64,000 nt of DNA from Pseudoips prasinana (GCA_951640165.1 OX621234.1:3539001-3603000), one strand, 5' to 3'; counted from the first letter of the stretch, positions 53,370 through 64,000 are shown. The notes: a model not told the origin generated them from the letters alone. Numbers and translations are program-made.

Positions 53370-53745
53370 GATATTCTGAGGCATTATTTACACACGGCCA
53401 TCTGATCCCATACTAAGCAGAGCTTGTACTATGGAAACCAGATAACTGATATGTTACACAAATTATTTTTTTGTAAATACATACTTATAGATATATTATA
53501 ACTCCCAGAATGAGAACAAACAGACATGTTCATGTACAGTAGCCAGCACATCCAGCTACTCCAATCAGTCAATTTTTTTTATAGAGTTTCAACTTTATCA
53601 CATAAGCATAAGGTTCACTTTCAATTGGGGAAATTTGACAGATTGGGGTAGCTTGATATGCTGGCGTCTGTACAGAAATATCTGTTCTGGCAATGTAACC
53701 CACGACCTGCGGCCTAAAACGAACTATGACAACCGGCCTGGCATA
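53370..53745 (-). mobile_element. SINE-C split by MITE-M
   Basis: 3' half 53370-53536 and head 53671-53745 flank the MITE. Joining the flanks restores the SINE-C order. Confidence 0.8.
53537..53670. mobile_element. MITE-M inserted in SINE-C
   Basis: TA on both sides (53535-53536, 53671-53672), with one TA in the uninterrupted site. Confidence 0.9.
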
Positions 53746-53989
53746 GTCTTGGGTCTCCATGGTTTACGATACGGTGGAGGGGAGGGGGGGGGGTGTAATA
53801 TGAGATACTTATAGAGACAGAAAAAATAAATGTCATCGTACCCACAATTTAGAACCCTCAGCAAGGGATGATGCTCCATCTACACGCGCCCGAATATCAC
53901 CGGTGGAACATCTCTTAAAAATTACAATTACTTATTCTACTGTCGAGATTTAAAGTTTCAGAGTCGCCTATTACTTAGCACGGGTAAAA

Positions 53990-54125
53990 GACTACGCTTG
54001 TGGCGTAAGTTGGTAAGACAGTTTCTCCGTGTCCCAGGTTTGAAAGCCGTGCAGAACAACTATTTATGTGACCCATAAATTACAAAGTTGTACTGAGTCT
54101 GGATGCAGAGTCATTGTGGACACGG
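53990..54125 (+). mobile_element. SINE-D copy, worn
   Basis: CCCAGGTTTGAAAGCCGTGC (eroded B-box) then GAACAACTATTTATGTGACC. Confidence 0.6.
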
Positions 54126-54129
54126 GCCT

Positions 54130-54850
54130 CGATCGCGATTACAATACCATTACCCGTCGCGTCGTTTCGGCATGGATTGCAACAGCCGTTTAACTGATTT
54201 TCCAAGTTAAACGGCTGGGAAATTTTAATACATTATTTCCTAATAAATATATTAAGGAGTTAACTATCGAACTGTGGACCCCTGATACACAATCAACGGA
54301 CCCCCAGGGGGTCCGTGGACCACACTTTAAGAAACCCTAGTTTAGACTATCTGTGTACCAAATTCCATCTAAATTGGTCTAGTAGTTTTAGCGTGAAAGC
54401 GCGACACACAGAGCTTATTCACATTTTTCATTAATTGTCACACTTCATCAAAAAGAAAACAGATATCAAACAAATAAGCTTTTATCTGTTCACAAGTAAA
54501 TGTGCTGTCTAGACTTGCTTCAGAAGCATATGACTGGTAAAAAGGTCACAGGTTAAATCTATCAACATTGAACTGAAACCGGTTCAAGGACTTATCGCTG
54601 CCGAACAGTCGATATGTTCTAACTGCTTTAAATGTAACAAGCAAAATTGAGCTTTAAAGTAACTGTCTCAATGAATATTAAAGTTGATTTTCGTGTGTTT
54701 ATTTTTGTAGTTGGTAGATATTGATAGTCGCTATGTCGCTGAAGCAAAAAAAGTGAAAGCTTGAACGGAAACTCACCTGTTACTGATTATAAAACTGAAA
54801 TACATATTTTCTACTGCCATCCAAACGAGGGGTCTTTCTGAACGGATGAA
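54130..54850. other. Non-genic stretch, nothing recognised
   Basis: Includes an inverted CCGTTTAACT/AGTTAAACGG pair (54189-54220) and GGACCCCCAGGGGGTCC (54298-54314); no gene. Confidence 0.4.
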
Positions 54851-54854
54851 CAGA

Positions 54855-55225
54855 TTTCAATGCTGTATTTTTACATCTGAATGATAGTTCATCCTACCGA
54901 GTCGGGAAACCAGCAACTCACCTGACGGTAGGCGATACAAATGAATGAACGAATGAATGTTTATTGTGAGATATTCACAATCAGTTCCTCCCACCAGCCC
55001 GTAACAACGCGAACACACAGAAATCACCCATCTATAGGTACCTACACCTATAGATGGGTGATTTCTGTGTGTTCGCCAAAGTGATTTCTGAGTGTCTCCG
55101 TACTTCGGAGGGCACATTAACTCGTCGGTCCCAGTTGTCATTAGACAACAGTCGATATGCCATGACAGAGGCTTACTTGGTGGCTTGACCAACTCTGACA
55201 CTAAGGTAACCACTGCCCATACGAT
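54855..55225 (-). repeat. T-family repeat with a perfect palindrome
   Basis: Shares the CATTAGACAACAGTCG and GGCTTGACCAACTCTGACAC blocks; contains the hairpin at 55010-55075. Confidence 0.6.
55010..55075. repeat. Perfect 29-bp inverted repeat, 8-nt spacer
   Basis: Arms 55010-55038 and 55047-55075 (CGAACACACAGAAATCACCC... and its exact complement). Confidence 0.95.
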
Positions 55226-55728
55226 ACAGTAAAAAAACGAATGTGTGTATGTGGTCTAAAATGATACGACTGAAGTAAAACTTCAAACGTAACTGGCTAA
55301 CAGAGAAAGAAATAGATAGAGAAAATGTGTGCTCGCACTTCTATCTCTCTTAATATACGAAACGTAACTCTCTCTCTCCCTATCTTCACTAACTTATATA
55401 TCTCTCGCAAGTTCAGTTCGCCTCGCCCGATCACACTTTTTATAACGCTGTCCCCACGCATTCATCAGCTTACTCGCCAACCAACCGTGCTTAAAGGAGT
55501 TTTACTTCAAAAATGTGTATTTGCTTGAATATAACATTCGTTCATTTGTCATTTTTTGTTCCTTTGATAAAAAGTAATTAAATAAGGCTGTCGTTGTTTA
55601 CAGTTGCTTTTCTAAGCAATAGAGACGGCTCAAGTCAACTAGCGAAATTAAATTACAAACTACCAGCCCCCGACTTCGGCGGTTACCGATATGGGTAGAT
55701 GCACTTGAGGTTCGGCTATATGATTAGA

Positions 55729-55993
55729 CTAGCAGTGCCCGCGGACTTCGTTCCACGTTATAAATACTTTAGTCCCTGCCCGTTTTTTTTACAACTTGGA
55801 TTACATTATTCAAGTTTAAGTAAAGATGCGTTATTAATTTTGGAATTTTTCAGCCTATGACGCTCCACAACAACGTAGCTTTTTATTGATGAAATAATTT
55901 TGAAAAACGGTTCAGTAGATCCCGAGATTACCCCTTACAACGTCACAAACTCACACCCTCACAAACGTTACCTCTTTATAATATTAGTATAGA
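55729..55993 (-). mobile_element. Helitron-like element, diverged
   Basis: CTAG at left, TATAATATTAGTATAGA|T at right; hairpin eroded. Confidence 0.65.
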
Positions 55994-56400
55994 TAAATCA
56001 TCAAAGTCGTTTCACAAGAAACTATACTTCAGTTCTACTAATAAACCATACACAAAAACATACATACAGTCGTACTATAACCTCTTGAAGGCCGTTAAAA
56101 CCTGCATTTAGTTCCGTTCACTTTAATTATAACTGAGTTATGCATAATGACTAGATATTTACGTTAGATATATAATAATACAAGTCCTATCTACTTACAC
56201 AATTTTCCTCGAATTACTCAATATTGATAACAACAATTTATCTTTATTATTTCGCTCAACTTATCATTTATTTATTGAATTGAACTATATTTGCAATGCA
56301 CACCTTGTTGATAAATAACGATACTATTTACATTTCTTTTTTGATATACATATATATAAAATAACATATATATATTGAACTAAAAATCAATGTTATGTAA
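55994..56400. other. AT-rich stretch, nothing recognised
   Basis: No shared repeat or coding signal. Confidence 0.4.
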
Positions 56401-56404
56401 TTAA

Positions 56405-56520
56405 TAACTATGCTGTGTGGTGGTGGCAGCTAATATCAGAATATCATAACCCAATTTCATCCCGTGAGGGACGTAGAAAATGACCCGAGGGAATATCTAC
56501 TAGAAGATATCCATCTACTA
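56405..56520 (+). mobile_element. SINE-G 5' fragment
   Basis: CTGTGTGGTGGTGGCAGC, ATCCCGTGAGGGACGTAG, CCCGAGGGAATATCTAC. Confidence 0.6.
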
Positions 56521-56524
56521 GATT

Positions 56525-57000
56525 CATATTATTTGTCTTTTAAGTCTATAAGTCTGACAATAGAACCTTAATGATCAAATTTCGAGCAAATGCGATGTCT
56601 AGTTCAAATAAAAACACATAGTATTTCTACTATCTTTTTCGGAGAGCGTAGAAACCTGTTAATATTTATCTGTACTCATAGATGTTTTATTTTAAAACAC
56701 TCCACCGCTTGTATAAGTTTGACTACCTTTTCGATAACATAAACATATCGACACACAACCTAAACAATACTTAGGTACACTTATAAACAGTATGAAAATA
56801 ACTCGTTTAACCGCATTTCTTTGGTAACCACTGTATATGTCTAGTCTTATCCATTTTCCTATACTTGAAAGCGATACTTTGCCACTTAACTAAAAATTAT
56901 TTTGGCATGGCAAATCCTTGCCAACACGGGCATGATCGTGAGTATCAAAAAGTCAAAATCATCATCGTCATAACAAGAACTCCACTGCAGAAAAAAAGCC
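56525..57000. other. Non-genic stretch, nothing recognised
   Basis: AT-rich, no supported feature. Confidence 0.4.
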
Positions 57001-57004
57001 TCAT

Positions 57005-57165
57005 CCAAGAATCGAAATCGCCAGACGGGTTGGCGATCGCAGTATGATGGTCCTTGTACTCAAAAAGAAGCTGCTGCCCGTCCTCTGGTAGATATTCCCT
57101 CAGGTTAAGTTCTACGCCCCCCACGGGATAAGATGGGGTGATGGTGAAGGATATTTTATTACCAT
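57005..57165 (-). mobile_element. SINE-G fragment
   Basis: GACGGGTTGGCGATCGCAGT, GCTGCCCGTCCTCTGGTAGA, ACGCCCCCCACGGGATAAGA. Confidence 0.65.
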
Positions 57166-57280
57166 ATTTTACTTACATGTAATTGACGGATGAAAAGTGC
57201 ATCCAGACTCAGAACAACTATTTATGGGTCACAAGGACAATTGCCCAGCGCGAAAAAATATGTTTATATATCTATACTAA

Positions 57281-57604
57281 TCTATACATATAATAAAATC
57301 GTAGAAAAGTCAAAACTGTACATTGAATATTTTTAAAAAGGATACTTGGAGCGTGATCTACTTACAATCGATATCGAAGCCAAGCATATAGTTTTTAGGA
57401 TTTTTGTCTGTGTATCTGTTTGTCTGTATGTATGTCCGGGCTAAACTCAAAAAGTCCTGCATGGATTTAGTTAAAATTTTGCAAGAATATCACGAAGAGG
57501 TCGGGTCAACATATAGGCTACATATTATCAAGCTATCACCTACGGGGGAGGAGCTGTGACAATTTATTAAGTTTAACGCGGGTAAAACCGCGGGGCAGAG
57601 CTAG
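57281..57604 (+). mobile_element. Helitron-like element, complete
   Basis: A|TCTATACATATAATAAAAT to CGCGGGTAAAACCGCGGG and CTAG|T. Confidence 0.88.
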
Positions 57605-57839
57605 TCTTGAAATACATTTTAGAAAAAAAAATTAGAATATACTGAATACATAAAAGGCAGAGAAAACCCTGTCCACGTAAACTCAGGCGACTGACAGCAA
57701 AGATAGACCCCATAAAGAACTACCTTCTACTGATTGGAAGGAGTTTCAGAAGGGACCATATACTGGGTGTACCAGAAGTAGCAGACGCAACGTACAGCCT
57801 ATCTATTATTATATATTATTATCTCAATTCGACTGTGAA
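57605..57839. other. Non-genic stretch, nothing recognised
   Basis: No repeat partner found in the window. Confidence 0.35.
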
Positions 57840-57990
57840 TCATACTAATATTATAAAGGCGAAAGTTTGTGAGTGTGTGATTGTGTATGTTTGTTACTCT
57901 TTCAGGCAAAAACTACCGGACGGATTTTGATGAAATTTTGTAGTAATATCGCTTATATATCCGAATAACTCATAGGCTATAATTTAAAAA
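57840..57990 (+). mobile_element. Helitron-like 5' fragment
   Basis: TCATACTAATATTATAAAGG and CTACCGGACGGATTTTGATG; 3' end missing. Confidence 0.65.
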
Positions 57991-58395
57991 AAATAATGTA
58001 CTTAGCAGGAATGTATTATTTTTTAATCGGGACTAGTCCCTCCCTCTTACCCACCACTGCAACTCCTGTAAGCCAGGATCAACAGTGGCACACAATGAAA
58101 TGACACTGAGCGGTTAGGCTCAGGCATTTCCCGGGGAATCGCTTTAACTGTCTTGGATCCCGCAAAGAATTTAATCAGAAAGAAACAAAGAGGAGATACA
58201 AAATGAATAGTTTCACTTCCCTCCAGAGCAAAGCGGGAGATGTCTTTAGCAAGAACTAAGTACATTTTTACATATTATATGCATTATCTCTCCACGAAAC
58301 AGGCTCAGTCTAGTGTGGAGTGTTTTAGCTAAGACAAACCCATGTACAAATATTTTCTGCCAATAACCTTTAATCTTTTTTATTCTAATTTTAAA

Positions 58396-58694
58396 CTAGC
58401 TGTGCCCCGCTGTATTACCCGCGTTATAAATTATCACAGTTCCTCCCCCGTAGGTGATAGCGTGATAATATGTAGCCTATAACTTGACCCAACCTCATGC
58501 AAAATTTTAAGTAAATCCATGCAATACTTTTTGAGTTTAGCCCGGACATACATACCTACAGACAAACTGACAAAAAATCTAAAAACTATATTTTTGGCTT
58601 CTATATCGATTGAAGATCACGCCCCAACTATCCTTTTTTTTTTAAAAATCAATGTACAGATTTGACTTTCCTACGATTTTATTATATGTATAGA
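58396..58694 (-). mobile_element. Helitron-like element, complete
   Basis: CTAG and CCCCGCTGTATTACCCGCG at left, ATTTTATTATATGTATAGA|T at right. Confidence 0.85.
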
Positions 58695-58696
58695 TA

Positions 58697-58895
58697 AGAC
58701 AACGGCCGCATTAGGGAATTCATCCCTGTGTCACGGGGTACTTTACAAACATATAATAGACGGACACAAATTACATCCAGACTCCGTACAACTATTTATG
58801 GGTCACACAAGTAGTTGTCCGGCGCGGGACTCGAACCCGCGACACGAAGCGACGAGGCGACTATCTTAGCCGCTGCGCCACACGTGCAGTCAAAA
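58697..58895 (-). mobile_element. SINE-D copy, complete
   Basis: Minus-strand head near 58893 with GCGGGTTCGAGTCCCGCG, 3' end at left directly abutting the Helitron. Confidence 0.85.
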
Positions 58896-58964
58896 TATTA
58901 TATGCATTAACACACTAGTGCTTATGACCCTGACCGCTAAGCCAGATTTCGTGAACACCATCCT

Positions 58965-59035
58965 CACATCATCATCATATCAGCCGAAAGACGTCCACAG
59001 CTGGACAAAGGCCTCCCCCAAAGATCTCCACAATC
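58965..59035 (-). mobile_element. RTE/SINE-G 3' terminus
   Basis: CATCATATCAGCCGAAAGAC to GGCCTCCCCCAAAGATCTCC. Confidence 0.75.
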
Positions 59036-59414
59036 TATTATACACATATACACTGCTATCTCATCCCAAAATAGGCAGTCTGTGCGCGGCAAACAGACAA
59101 CTGATAACCATACTTAAACATTCCTATTGTAGATAAATTTCACCCAGACATATAACAGATAATTATGCACATCGCACAAATATTTGTCCCGTGAGAGGAT
59201 GGGGCAGAAAAGGTTCTCGAGTGGCGACCACGAACCGGAAGACGCAGCGTGGCACTATCTAAATGCCGTCGCCAACTCGTATGCTAAGTGCGGTGATCGA
59301 CAAACCTCTCCAAATAGGTAAAAAAAACCTGTTTATTTCAAATAAATAACATAATATTACACACAATTATGAGGCCTACTGAAATCTTAGATTTATAGAT
59401 TATATTGTAGTTCC

Positions 59415-59617
59415 ATAGTGAAAGGTTCTCGAGTGGCGACCACGAACCGGAAGATGCAGCGTGGGCAGGCCCCCTACAAGGTGGACCGATGATCTTGTGC
59501 GGGTCGCTGGAAATTGCTGGATGCGGATAGCGCAAGACCGGCAATTGTGGAGATCTTTGGGGGAGGCCTTTGTCCAGCAGTGGACGTCTTTCGGCTGATA
59601 TGATGATGATGATAGCA
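59415..59617 (+). mobile_element. RTE LINE 3' end, best copy
   Basis: GAAAGGTTCTCGAGTGGCGA to GGCTGATATGATGATGATGA. Its last coding part gives EWRPRTGRCSVGRPPTRWTD, matching the tail of the RTE frame. Confidence 0.85.
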
Positions 59618-59644
59618 GCGTTAGTTGTCCCAAGATATTTATTA

Positions 59645-60000
59645 TTTACATATATACAACATGTAACGTAATTAACGCACACCCTCAAACACCCCATTTA
59701 GAATATTATGTTGTAATCATAATTTATACACGGAACTTTTTATTTGACACGTATATGCATTGTTATTTACTAAATTAGTTTCTTGGAATAACGTTTATTT
59801 TTCTTTATTTTGTATTAAATGATGGAATTTGTATGAATACAAGTAAAACTGCGATTTGTAAGTCTTATTACTTTGACTTACGGTCCATTTCAATATGTTT
59901 TGACTATACAGGGTTAATATGACAATAATTTCTATACTTTTAATTATTTTGGAATAAAAAATTACCTATATTAAAAATGATGCAAACGATTCTGAACAAA
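59645..60000 (+). mobile_element. X-family repeat
   Basis: AACGTAATTAACGCACACCC to CGATTCTGAACAAACTATTT; right end replaced by a Helitron. Confidence 0.65.
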
Positions 60001-60016
60001 CTATTTTCTTTATCTA

Positions 60017-60283
60017 TCTATATATATAAAAATCAATGCCACTTTTCGTTGTAATGTTATAACTCAACAACGCCTTTACCGATTTGGCTATTTTTGGTCT
60101 TGAATTATTCGTGGAAGTCCAGGGAAGGTTTGTACGTAGAGAAAATTTAAAAAGTCTTTTTAAAAGTGTAAAATCAACATCTTTTAGCAATTTAAAGTAT
60201 TTTTTTGTTTGAATAAATGAACTTAATAATCATTTTTTTATTACTATGCCTTATACGTAGCGATGCACGTACCGGGCCGCTAG
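60017..60283 (+). mobile_element. Helitron-like element, second family
   Basis: TCTATATATATAAAAATCAA to ACGTACCGGGCCGCTAG|T. Confidence 0.7.
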
Positions 60284-60299
60284 TTATTTATATATAAGT

Positions 60300-60680
60300 A
60301 TGTTTTAAAATGTGTCTGGTTGCCATAGCAGAGACTCTGCTTAGTTTCCCTGGGACCGCTGGCGTTTGGAGGAAAATAACTCCACTCGTCTTGTATAAGC
60401 GGTCCCGGGAAGAGGTAACCTGCTGTAGCTAAGGTAACGCGCTTGTGAGTGCTGGGGAGGGAGGCATTGTGAGTCTCGCGGACGCTCAGTGTACAGCGGG
60501 GGTACTGGCGCGATCGTTCATGAGTACAGGTCCACCGCTACAGGCACTGTGAGACTGGCTACCGTGGTGGTTTTAGTAGTAGTGGGTCGAGCCCCACACC
60601 ATGTGCGACTTAAGCATTTAATGCACGTAAAAAAAGGCCATGCTTAGTTTGGGATCAGATGGTAGTGTATTAGTTTTAGT
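60300..60680 (+). mobile_element. SINE-C 3' part interrupted by another insertion
   Basis: GTCTGGTTGCCATAGCAGAG and GGGATCAGATGGTAGTGT are the two sides; the insert is 60348-60640. Confidence 0.75.
60348..60640 (+). mobile_element. Candidate SINE with 10-bp target duplication
   Basis: TGCTTAGTTT at 60338-60347 is repeated at 60641-60650. The 293-bp, GC-rich insert holds tRNA-like blocks (TAGCTAAGGTAACGCG; TGGCTACCGTGG; GGGTCGAGCCCC) and an A7 run shortly before its right end. I see no second copy in this window. Confidence 0.6.
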
Positions 60681-60721
60681 TAATAGTGCGCTACGCTTAG
60701 CTAGTCGCGGAGTTCACTTCT

Positions 60722-60962
60722 CATCATCATCATCATATCAGCCGAAAGACGTCCACTGCTGGACAAAGGCCTCCCCCATCATTTGGGAGGATATGCCATA
60801 ATCGCCACGCTTGGCAGTCGGGTTGGCGATCGCAGTAGGATAGACATGGTATTCAGGAGAACGCTGCTGCCCATTCTCTGGTATATATTCGGGACGACTT
60901 TTACGTCGCCCCACGCGATGAGAGGGGGTGGCGATATTCTTTGAGGCCGTCACCACACAGCT
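60722..60962 (-). mobile_element. SINE-G copy, near complete
   Basis: 3' end (CATCATCATCATATCAGCC) at left; 5' end GAGGCCGTCACCACACAGC at right. Same structure as 46910-47155. Confidence 0.75.
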
Positions 60963-61154
60963 CACTTCTACTGGGTCTTTATTAACTTGTTTGACTCATA
61001 CAATACATGATTCATGTTTCTAGAATCAGTCATCAACTTTTAATTGTAACTCATGATATTATTGTTTATTCATTGACAAATGGGTAACTACTACTCAAGG
61101 TTACCTTCTAGCATTATGGCAACTCTGCATTCGTGTTGACTAATGTTAGTTACA

Positions 61155-61240
61155 TTGCCGGACCAGTTGTCATGGTTGGTCGTGGGTTCGATTCCCACCC
61201 AGGACCCATGTGCGTCCATGTGAGTGTATAAACGGCCAGT
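61155..61240 (+). mobile_element. SINE-C head fragment
   Basis: GTCATGGTTGGTCGTGGGTT and CGATTCCCACCCAGGAC, with part of the anticodon-stem region deleted. Confidence 0.65.
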
Positions 61241-61249
61241 GTGAAGTGT

Positions 61250-61670
61250 GAATTAAAAAATATATACCTTACGAATATTTGATCAGGTCACGTGTCCTAA
61301 CGCGAGTTTTTACGTATTTTACCCATCCCAAAAAGTGCACAACGCCGCTAAAGTAGATTTCACTTCAAAAAAACGTAGTAAACATTTTAATTCATTAGTA
61401 AACCACTAGAGCAAATCGTTGGCGCGAAAACCGATAATTCAATAACGCGGCGACGTATTTTGATTGGTTAGTCCCATGACCGAGTAGAGAAACATCAAGT
61501 GTTAATCCCGGCCTGATTGGTTCAAATACCCCGTCAAAGCAATTTGACGTGAATGCAAGTTAATTTCCTGGTAACCTAATTCCCAATTCCCTTTAGCAAA
61601 CGTCCAAATGTCCGTTTCGATTCAAGCTATTTCGCGGGAACACAATGGGAATTTGGTTCACGTGTTATTC
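61250..61670. other. Non-genic stretch, nothing recognised
   Basis: Contains two ATTGGTT-like blocks (GATTTTGATTGGTTAGT-like and CTGATTGGTTC). No supported feature. Confidence 0.35.
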
Positions 61671-61673
61671 GTA

Positions 61674-61808
61674 CAGACGCCAGCACATCAAGCTGCCCCA
61701 ATCTGTCCAATTTCCCCAATTGAAAGTGAACCTTTTGCTTATGTGTTAAAGTTGAAAATCTATAAAAGAAATTTGACAGTATGGGGTAGCTGGATATGCT
61801 GGCGTCTG
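61674..61808. mobile_element. MITE-M copy
   Basis: TA|CAGACGCCAGCACATC at left; right end GGCGTCTG with the flanking TA mutated to AA. Confidence 0.85.
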
Positions 61809-61814
61809 AACTAT

Positions 61815-62550
61815 TCGCCGAGGTAATCAAAATTGGAATTCGTCATAATATTCGAACAACGGCCTTTTGAATTCGAACTATAATTTGAGTTTGAACTCGG
61901 AATAGTTTATATTCACAATGGCCGCGATCATTTGAATGTTATGGCGCTAAATACACTCACCAGAGGCGGAGGGTGAAACGTTTTTTGAGAGGTTAAGATT
62001 AAATAATCTGTGTAGACCCACAGAAAGTGTCTGCGGGGGGGTATGTTGGAATCGCAACGACTAAACCTAACCTGCCGTGGATTTTTCTTGGTAAAAATAA
62101 AGTGCTCGATGCCCATATTTTCAGCGCGTAGTCAATAATTATTTCATGAGTACTGATAGGAACGATAGGACTTGCGAATATGGGTAGTAGTCCAGATGAA
62201 ACTAAGGTTTTGAGGGGGTAAGAGGGGGGGGGGCACCAATTGATTTCATAAATTTGAACTATACATCCACTGTAAGCAGGTACAGTATAACTATAAACAT
62301 TAAACTATTTTAATTCAAGTTACCAATTTTTTCCTACGAGGAAATATTTTCAAATCAAACGTGTGAGTGATGTCATATTACGGCCAGTATCCTGGTGTCC
62401 TATGAGGATACTGGCTCATTATTGTTGTAATAAATGTCTTTGTTATCCTGTCAAAGATAGTGTCATTTATAAATACATTTTACATTACAAAGTACAGACT
62501 TGTACTAGGAATCTGTGTGTTGTTCCATACATTTTGTAAATAATGTATTA
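61815..62550. other. Non-genic stretch
   Basis: Only a G-run (62223-62233) and a 10-bp stem (CCAGTATCCT/AGGATACTGG, 62386-62416) are visible. Confidence 0.4.
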
Positions 62551-62554
62551 TTCC

Positions 62555-62668
62555 TTCATATCAGTCGAATGACGTTCACTGCCAGCTGGACAAAGGATTG
62601 CCACTATGGAGATGTGTCCAGTTGTAAGGATATGCCATAATCGCCTCGCTTGGCAGACGGGTTGGCGA
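62555..62668 (-). mobile_element. SINE-G fragment
   Basis: ATATCAGTCGAATGACGTTC to GGCAGACGGGTTGGCG. Confidence 0.6.
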
Positions 62669-62669
62669 A

Positions 62670-62829
62670 TCACACTAATATTATAAAGGCGAAAGTTTGT
62701 GAGTGTGTTTGTTACTTCTTCACGTCTAAACGGCTGGAGCGATTTTAATAAAATTTGGTATGGAGTTAGCTGACACATAGGCTGTGATTTATAAAGTTTG
62801 ACGCGGGTAAAACCGCGAGGCACAGTTAG
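62670..62829 (+). mobile_element. Helitron-like element inside SINE-G
   Basis: TCACACTAATATTATAAAGG to GCGGGTAAAACCGCGAGG; terminus TTAG. It cuts off the SINE-G fragment at 62669. Confidence 0.8.
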
Positions 62830-63054
62830 TAAATAATAAATGTCTTGGGACAGTAAATACATCGTTAATTAATCCCAATCCAGGCAGAGCCTGTATGTCT
62901 ACTGATAAACGTATTTATAGTTACATACTAGTGTAAGGTTGAATAAATTTTGATATTAGGATTATGCTCTACAACCTATTAAAAGACGTAGGACTAACAA
63001 GAACTTCCGTAACTTTCTATTGGAACGAGCATCCAAAGCGGGGTTATTAGGATC

Positions 63055-63403
63055 ATGATGTCCTCCCGACCGAATTTCGGCCACAGCGGCCAGTCTTAAT
63101 GGACACTAGCCAATTGCACAGGACATATTATAGTGCACAAGTGTGAGCGCAAACACAGGGGCACGTTCTATTCCCTCACTCTCATGATCCGACGCCTAGC
63201 GACACGACCGGAAAGAGTTCAGGTACAGGACCGACGGCTTTACGTGCTCTCCGAGGCACGGAGGTGTAATACCGCCAAATTCCACTTCGGGCTGATACTG
63301 AATTTCTTTTTACGGAAAAATCACTTTTTGGCCCGACCCGGGACTTGAACCCAGGACCTAATTATCTGCGGTTGAACACGCTTCCGCTAGACCAACGAGG
63401 CTT
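63055..63403 (-). mobile_element. SINE-A copy, near complete
   Basis: Same order as 11957-12315. The flanks TTAGGA on both sides (about 63045 and 63402) may be a short target duplication. Confidence 0.82.
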
Positions 63404-63757
63404 AGGAGGAAGAGGGGGAGAACTAAAAGACAGAGAAGGTGAGCGTTGTTGCATCACAAAGGGCCCTTAAACCTACATCTGAGTCGCAAGCCTCAGACTC
63501 AATCGAGTGTTCCCTCCTCTATCACGCGATGGACCTGGTTACCGCACGGTAAAAGCCACGGAATGCTAAGAATTGGGTCTTCGTTAAGGGGAATCAATCG
63601 GATTAATGGGTGACACAACAAACTCGGTTATTTTAAACAGTTCAATCGAACAAGATTTCGCGTATCCTTTGTTATTTTGTGACCAAAGTTGGTTTATTAA
63701 TAAAGAGAAGTGTATCGGACAATCATTCAGTATTTATATCAGGACAATTATTCAATA

Positions 63758-63826
63758 GTCCATATCATGGTCACATATGAAGGTATTCTTGAAATACCTT
63801 CCTTCATATGTGACCATGATATGGAC
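63758..63826. repeat. Perfect 26-bp inverted repeat, 17-nt loop
   Basis: Arms 63758-63783 and 63801-63826; the loop itself pairs (AGGTATT/AATACCT), so the stem is almost continuous for ~34 bp. Confidence 0.95.
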
Positions 63827-63879
63827 GAACGTGATGATGAAGATTTTTTGCCCGCGTCGATATATATAATAATATAACA

Positions 63880-64000
63880 TAATATCCTGGCCATCTGATG
63901 CCGAACTAAGCAGAACTTGTACTTTGGGAACCATATAACGGATATACAACATATACTACTTTTAATTTTTAAGTACATACTTATATAGATAATTACACCC
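63880..64000 (-). mobile_element. SINE-C 3' half, cut by the window edge
   Basis: ATCCTGGCCATCTGATGCC to ACTTATATAGATAATTACA. Confidence 0.7.

Noticed and set aside
1..64000. Endogenous virus or bacterial DNA
   Set aside because: No capsid, envelope, polymerase of viral type or bacterial operon was recognised; all RT sequences belong to non-LTR elements.

Overview
This is nuclear DNA from an insect, most likely a moth or butterfly (Lepidoptera). It is AT-rich, has no operons or dense gene arrays, and is almost completely filled with nested transposable elements of types typical of lepidopteran genomes: RTE-type LINEs ending in (ATG)n, several tRNA-headed SINE families, small Helitron-like elements ending in a hairpin plus CTAG, and short TA-flanked palindromic MITEs. 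Introns are long and host coding sequence is sparse.

Host genes. One host gene is recognisable: the first coding exon of a KLF6/7-type Kruppel-like factor (luna in Drosophila) at 49600-49701 on the + strand. It sits in a short CpG-rich island, ends at a canonical phase-0 splice donor, and is preceded by an upstream ORF that stops 5 nt before the luna AUG. No second exon is visible, so the rest of the window (>14 kb) is probably intron 1. A second likely host exon, a terminal exon with a phase-0 acceptor, stop and AATAAA, lies at 30602-30816 (+) and is not recognised. Two weaker coding-like segments (26844-27005 + and 48748-48957 -) and one decayed coding fragment (18500-18883 -) are also listed.

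Layout. 0-8 kb: minisatellite, small repeats, SINEs, LINE tails. 8.6-11.1 kb: a 5'-truncated LOA/I-group LINE with an open RT-RNase H reading frame and a 12-bp target-site duplication, beside a 545-bp foldback element with ~190-bp inverted ends. 12-16.7 kb: SINEs, MITE, and a poly(A)-tailed retroinsertion with a 13-bp duplication. 17-21.9 kb: two RTE pseudogenes in opposite orientation. 22-30 kb: LINE 3' ends, SINEs, Helitron. 31.4-34.8 kb: a Jockey/CR1-like LINE with endonuclease and RT domains and one frameshift. 34.8-36.8 kb: a 134-bp dimeric tandem repeat split by LINE debris. 37-48 kb: Helitrons, SINEs, LINE ends, including a tandem duplication built on Helitron ends. 48.5-50.8 kb: the luna promoter and exon region, poor in repeats. 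50.8-64 kb: intron 1 with further Helitrons, SINEs, MITEs and palindromes.

Family labels used below are my own working names. SINE-A to -D: four tRNA-headed SINEs. SINE-G: a repeat sharing the RTE 3' end. MITE-M: TA-flanked palindromic MITE. Hel: Helitron-like, A|TC...CTAG|T. R, S, T, U, V, W, X, Y, Z: other interspersed repeats. Autonomous partners work with passengers here: RTE LINEs probably mobilise SINE-G, other LINEs the tRNA SINEs, and absent Helitron and mariner-type enzymes the Hel and MITE-M copies. I see no CRISPR array, no bacterial gene, no LTR retroelement and no new multi-gene system. The most informative items are the luna 5' region, the nested insertions with readable target duplications, and several near-perfect long hairpins.
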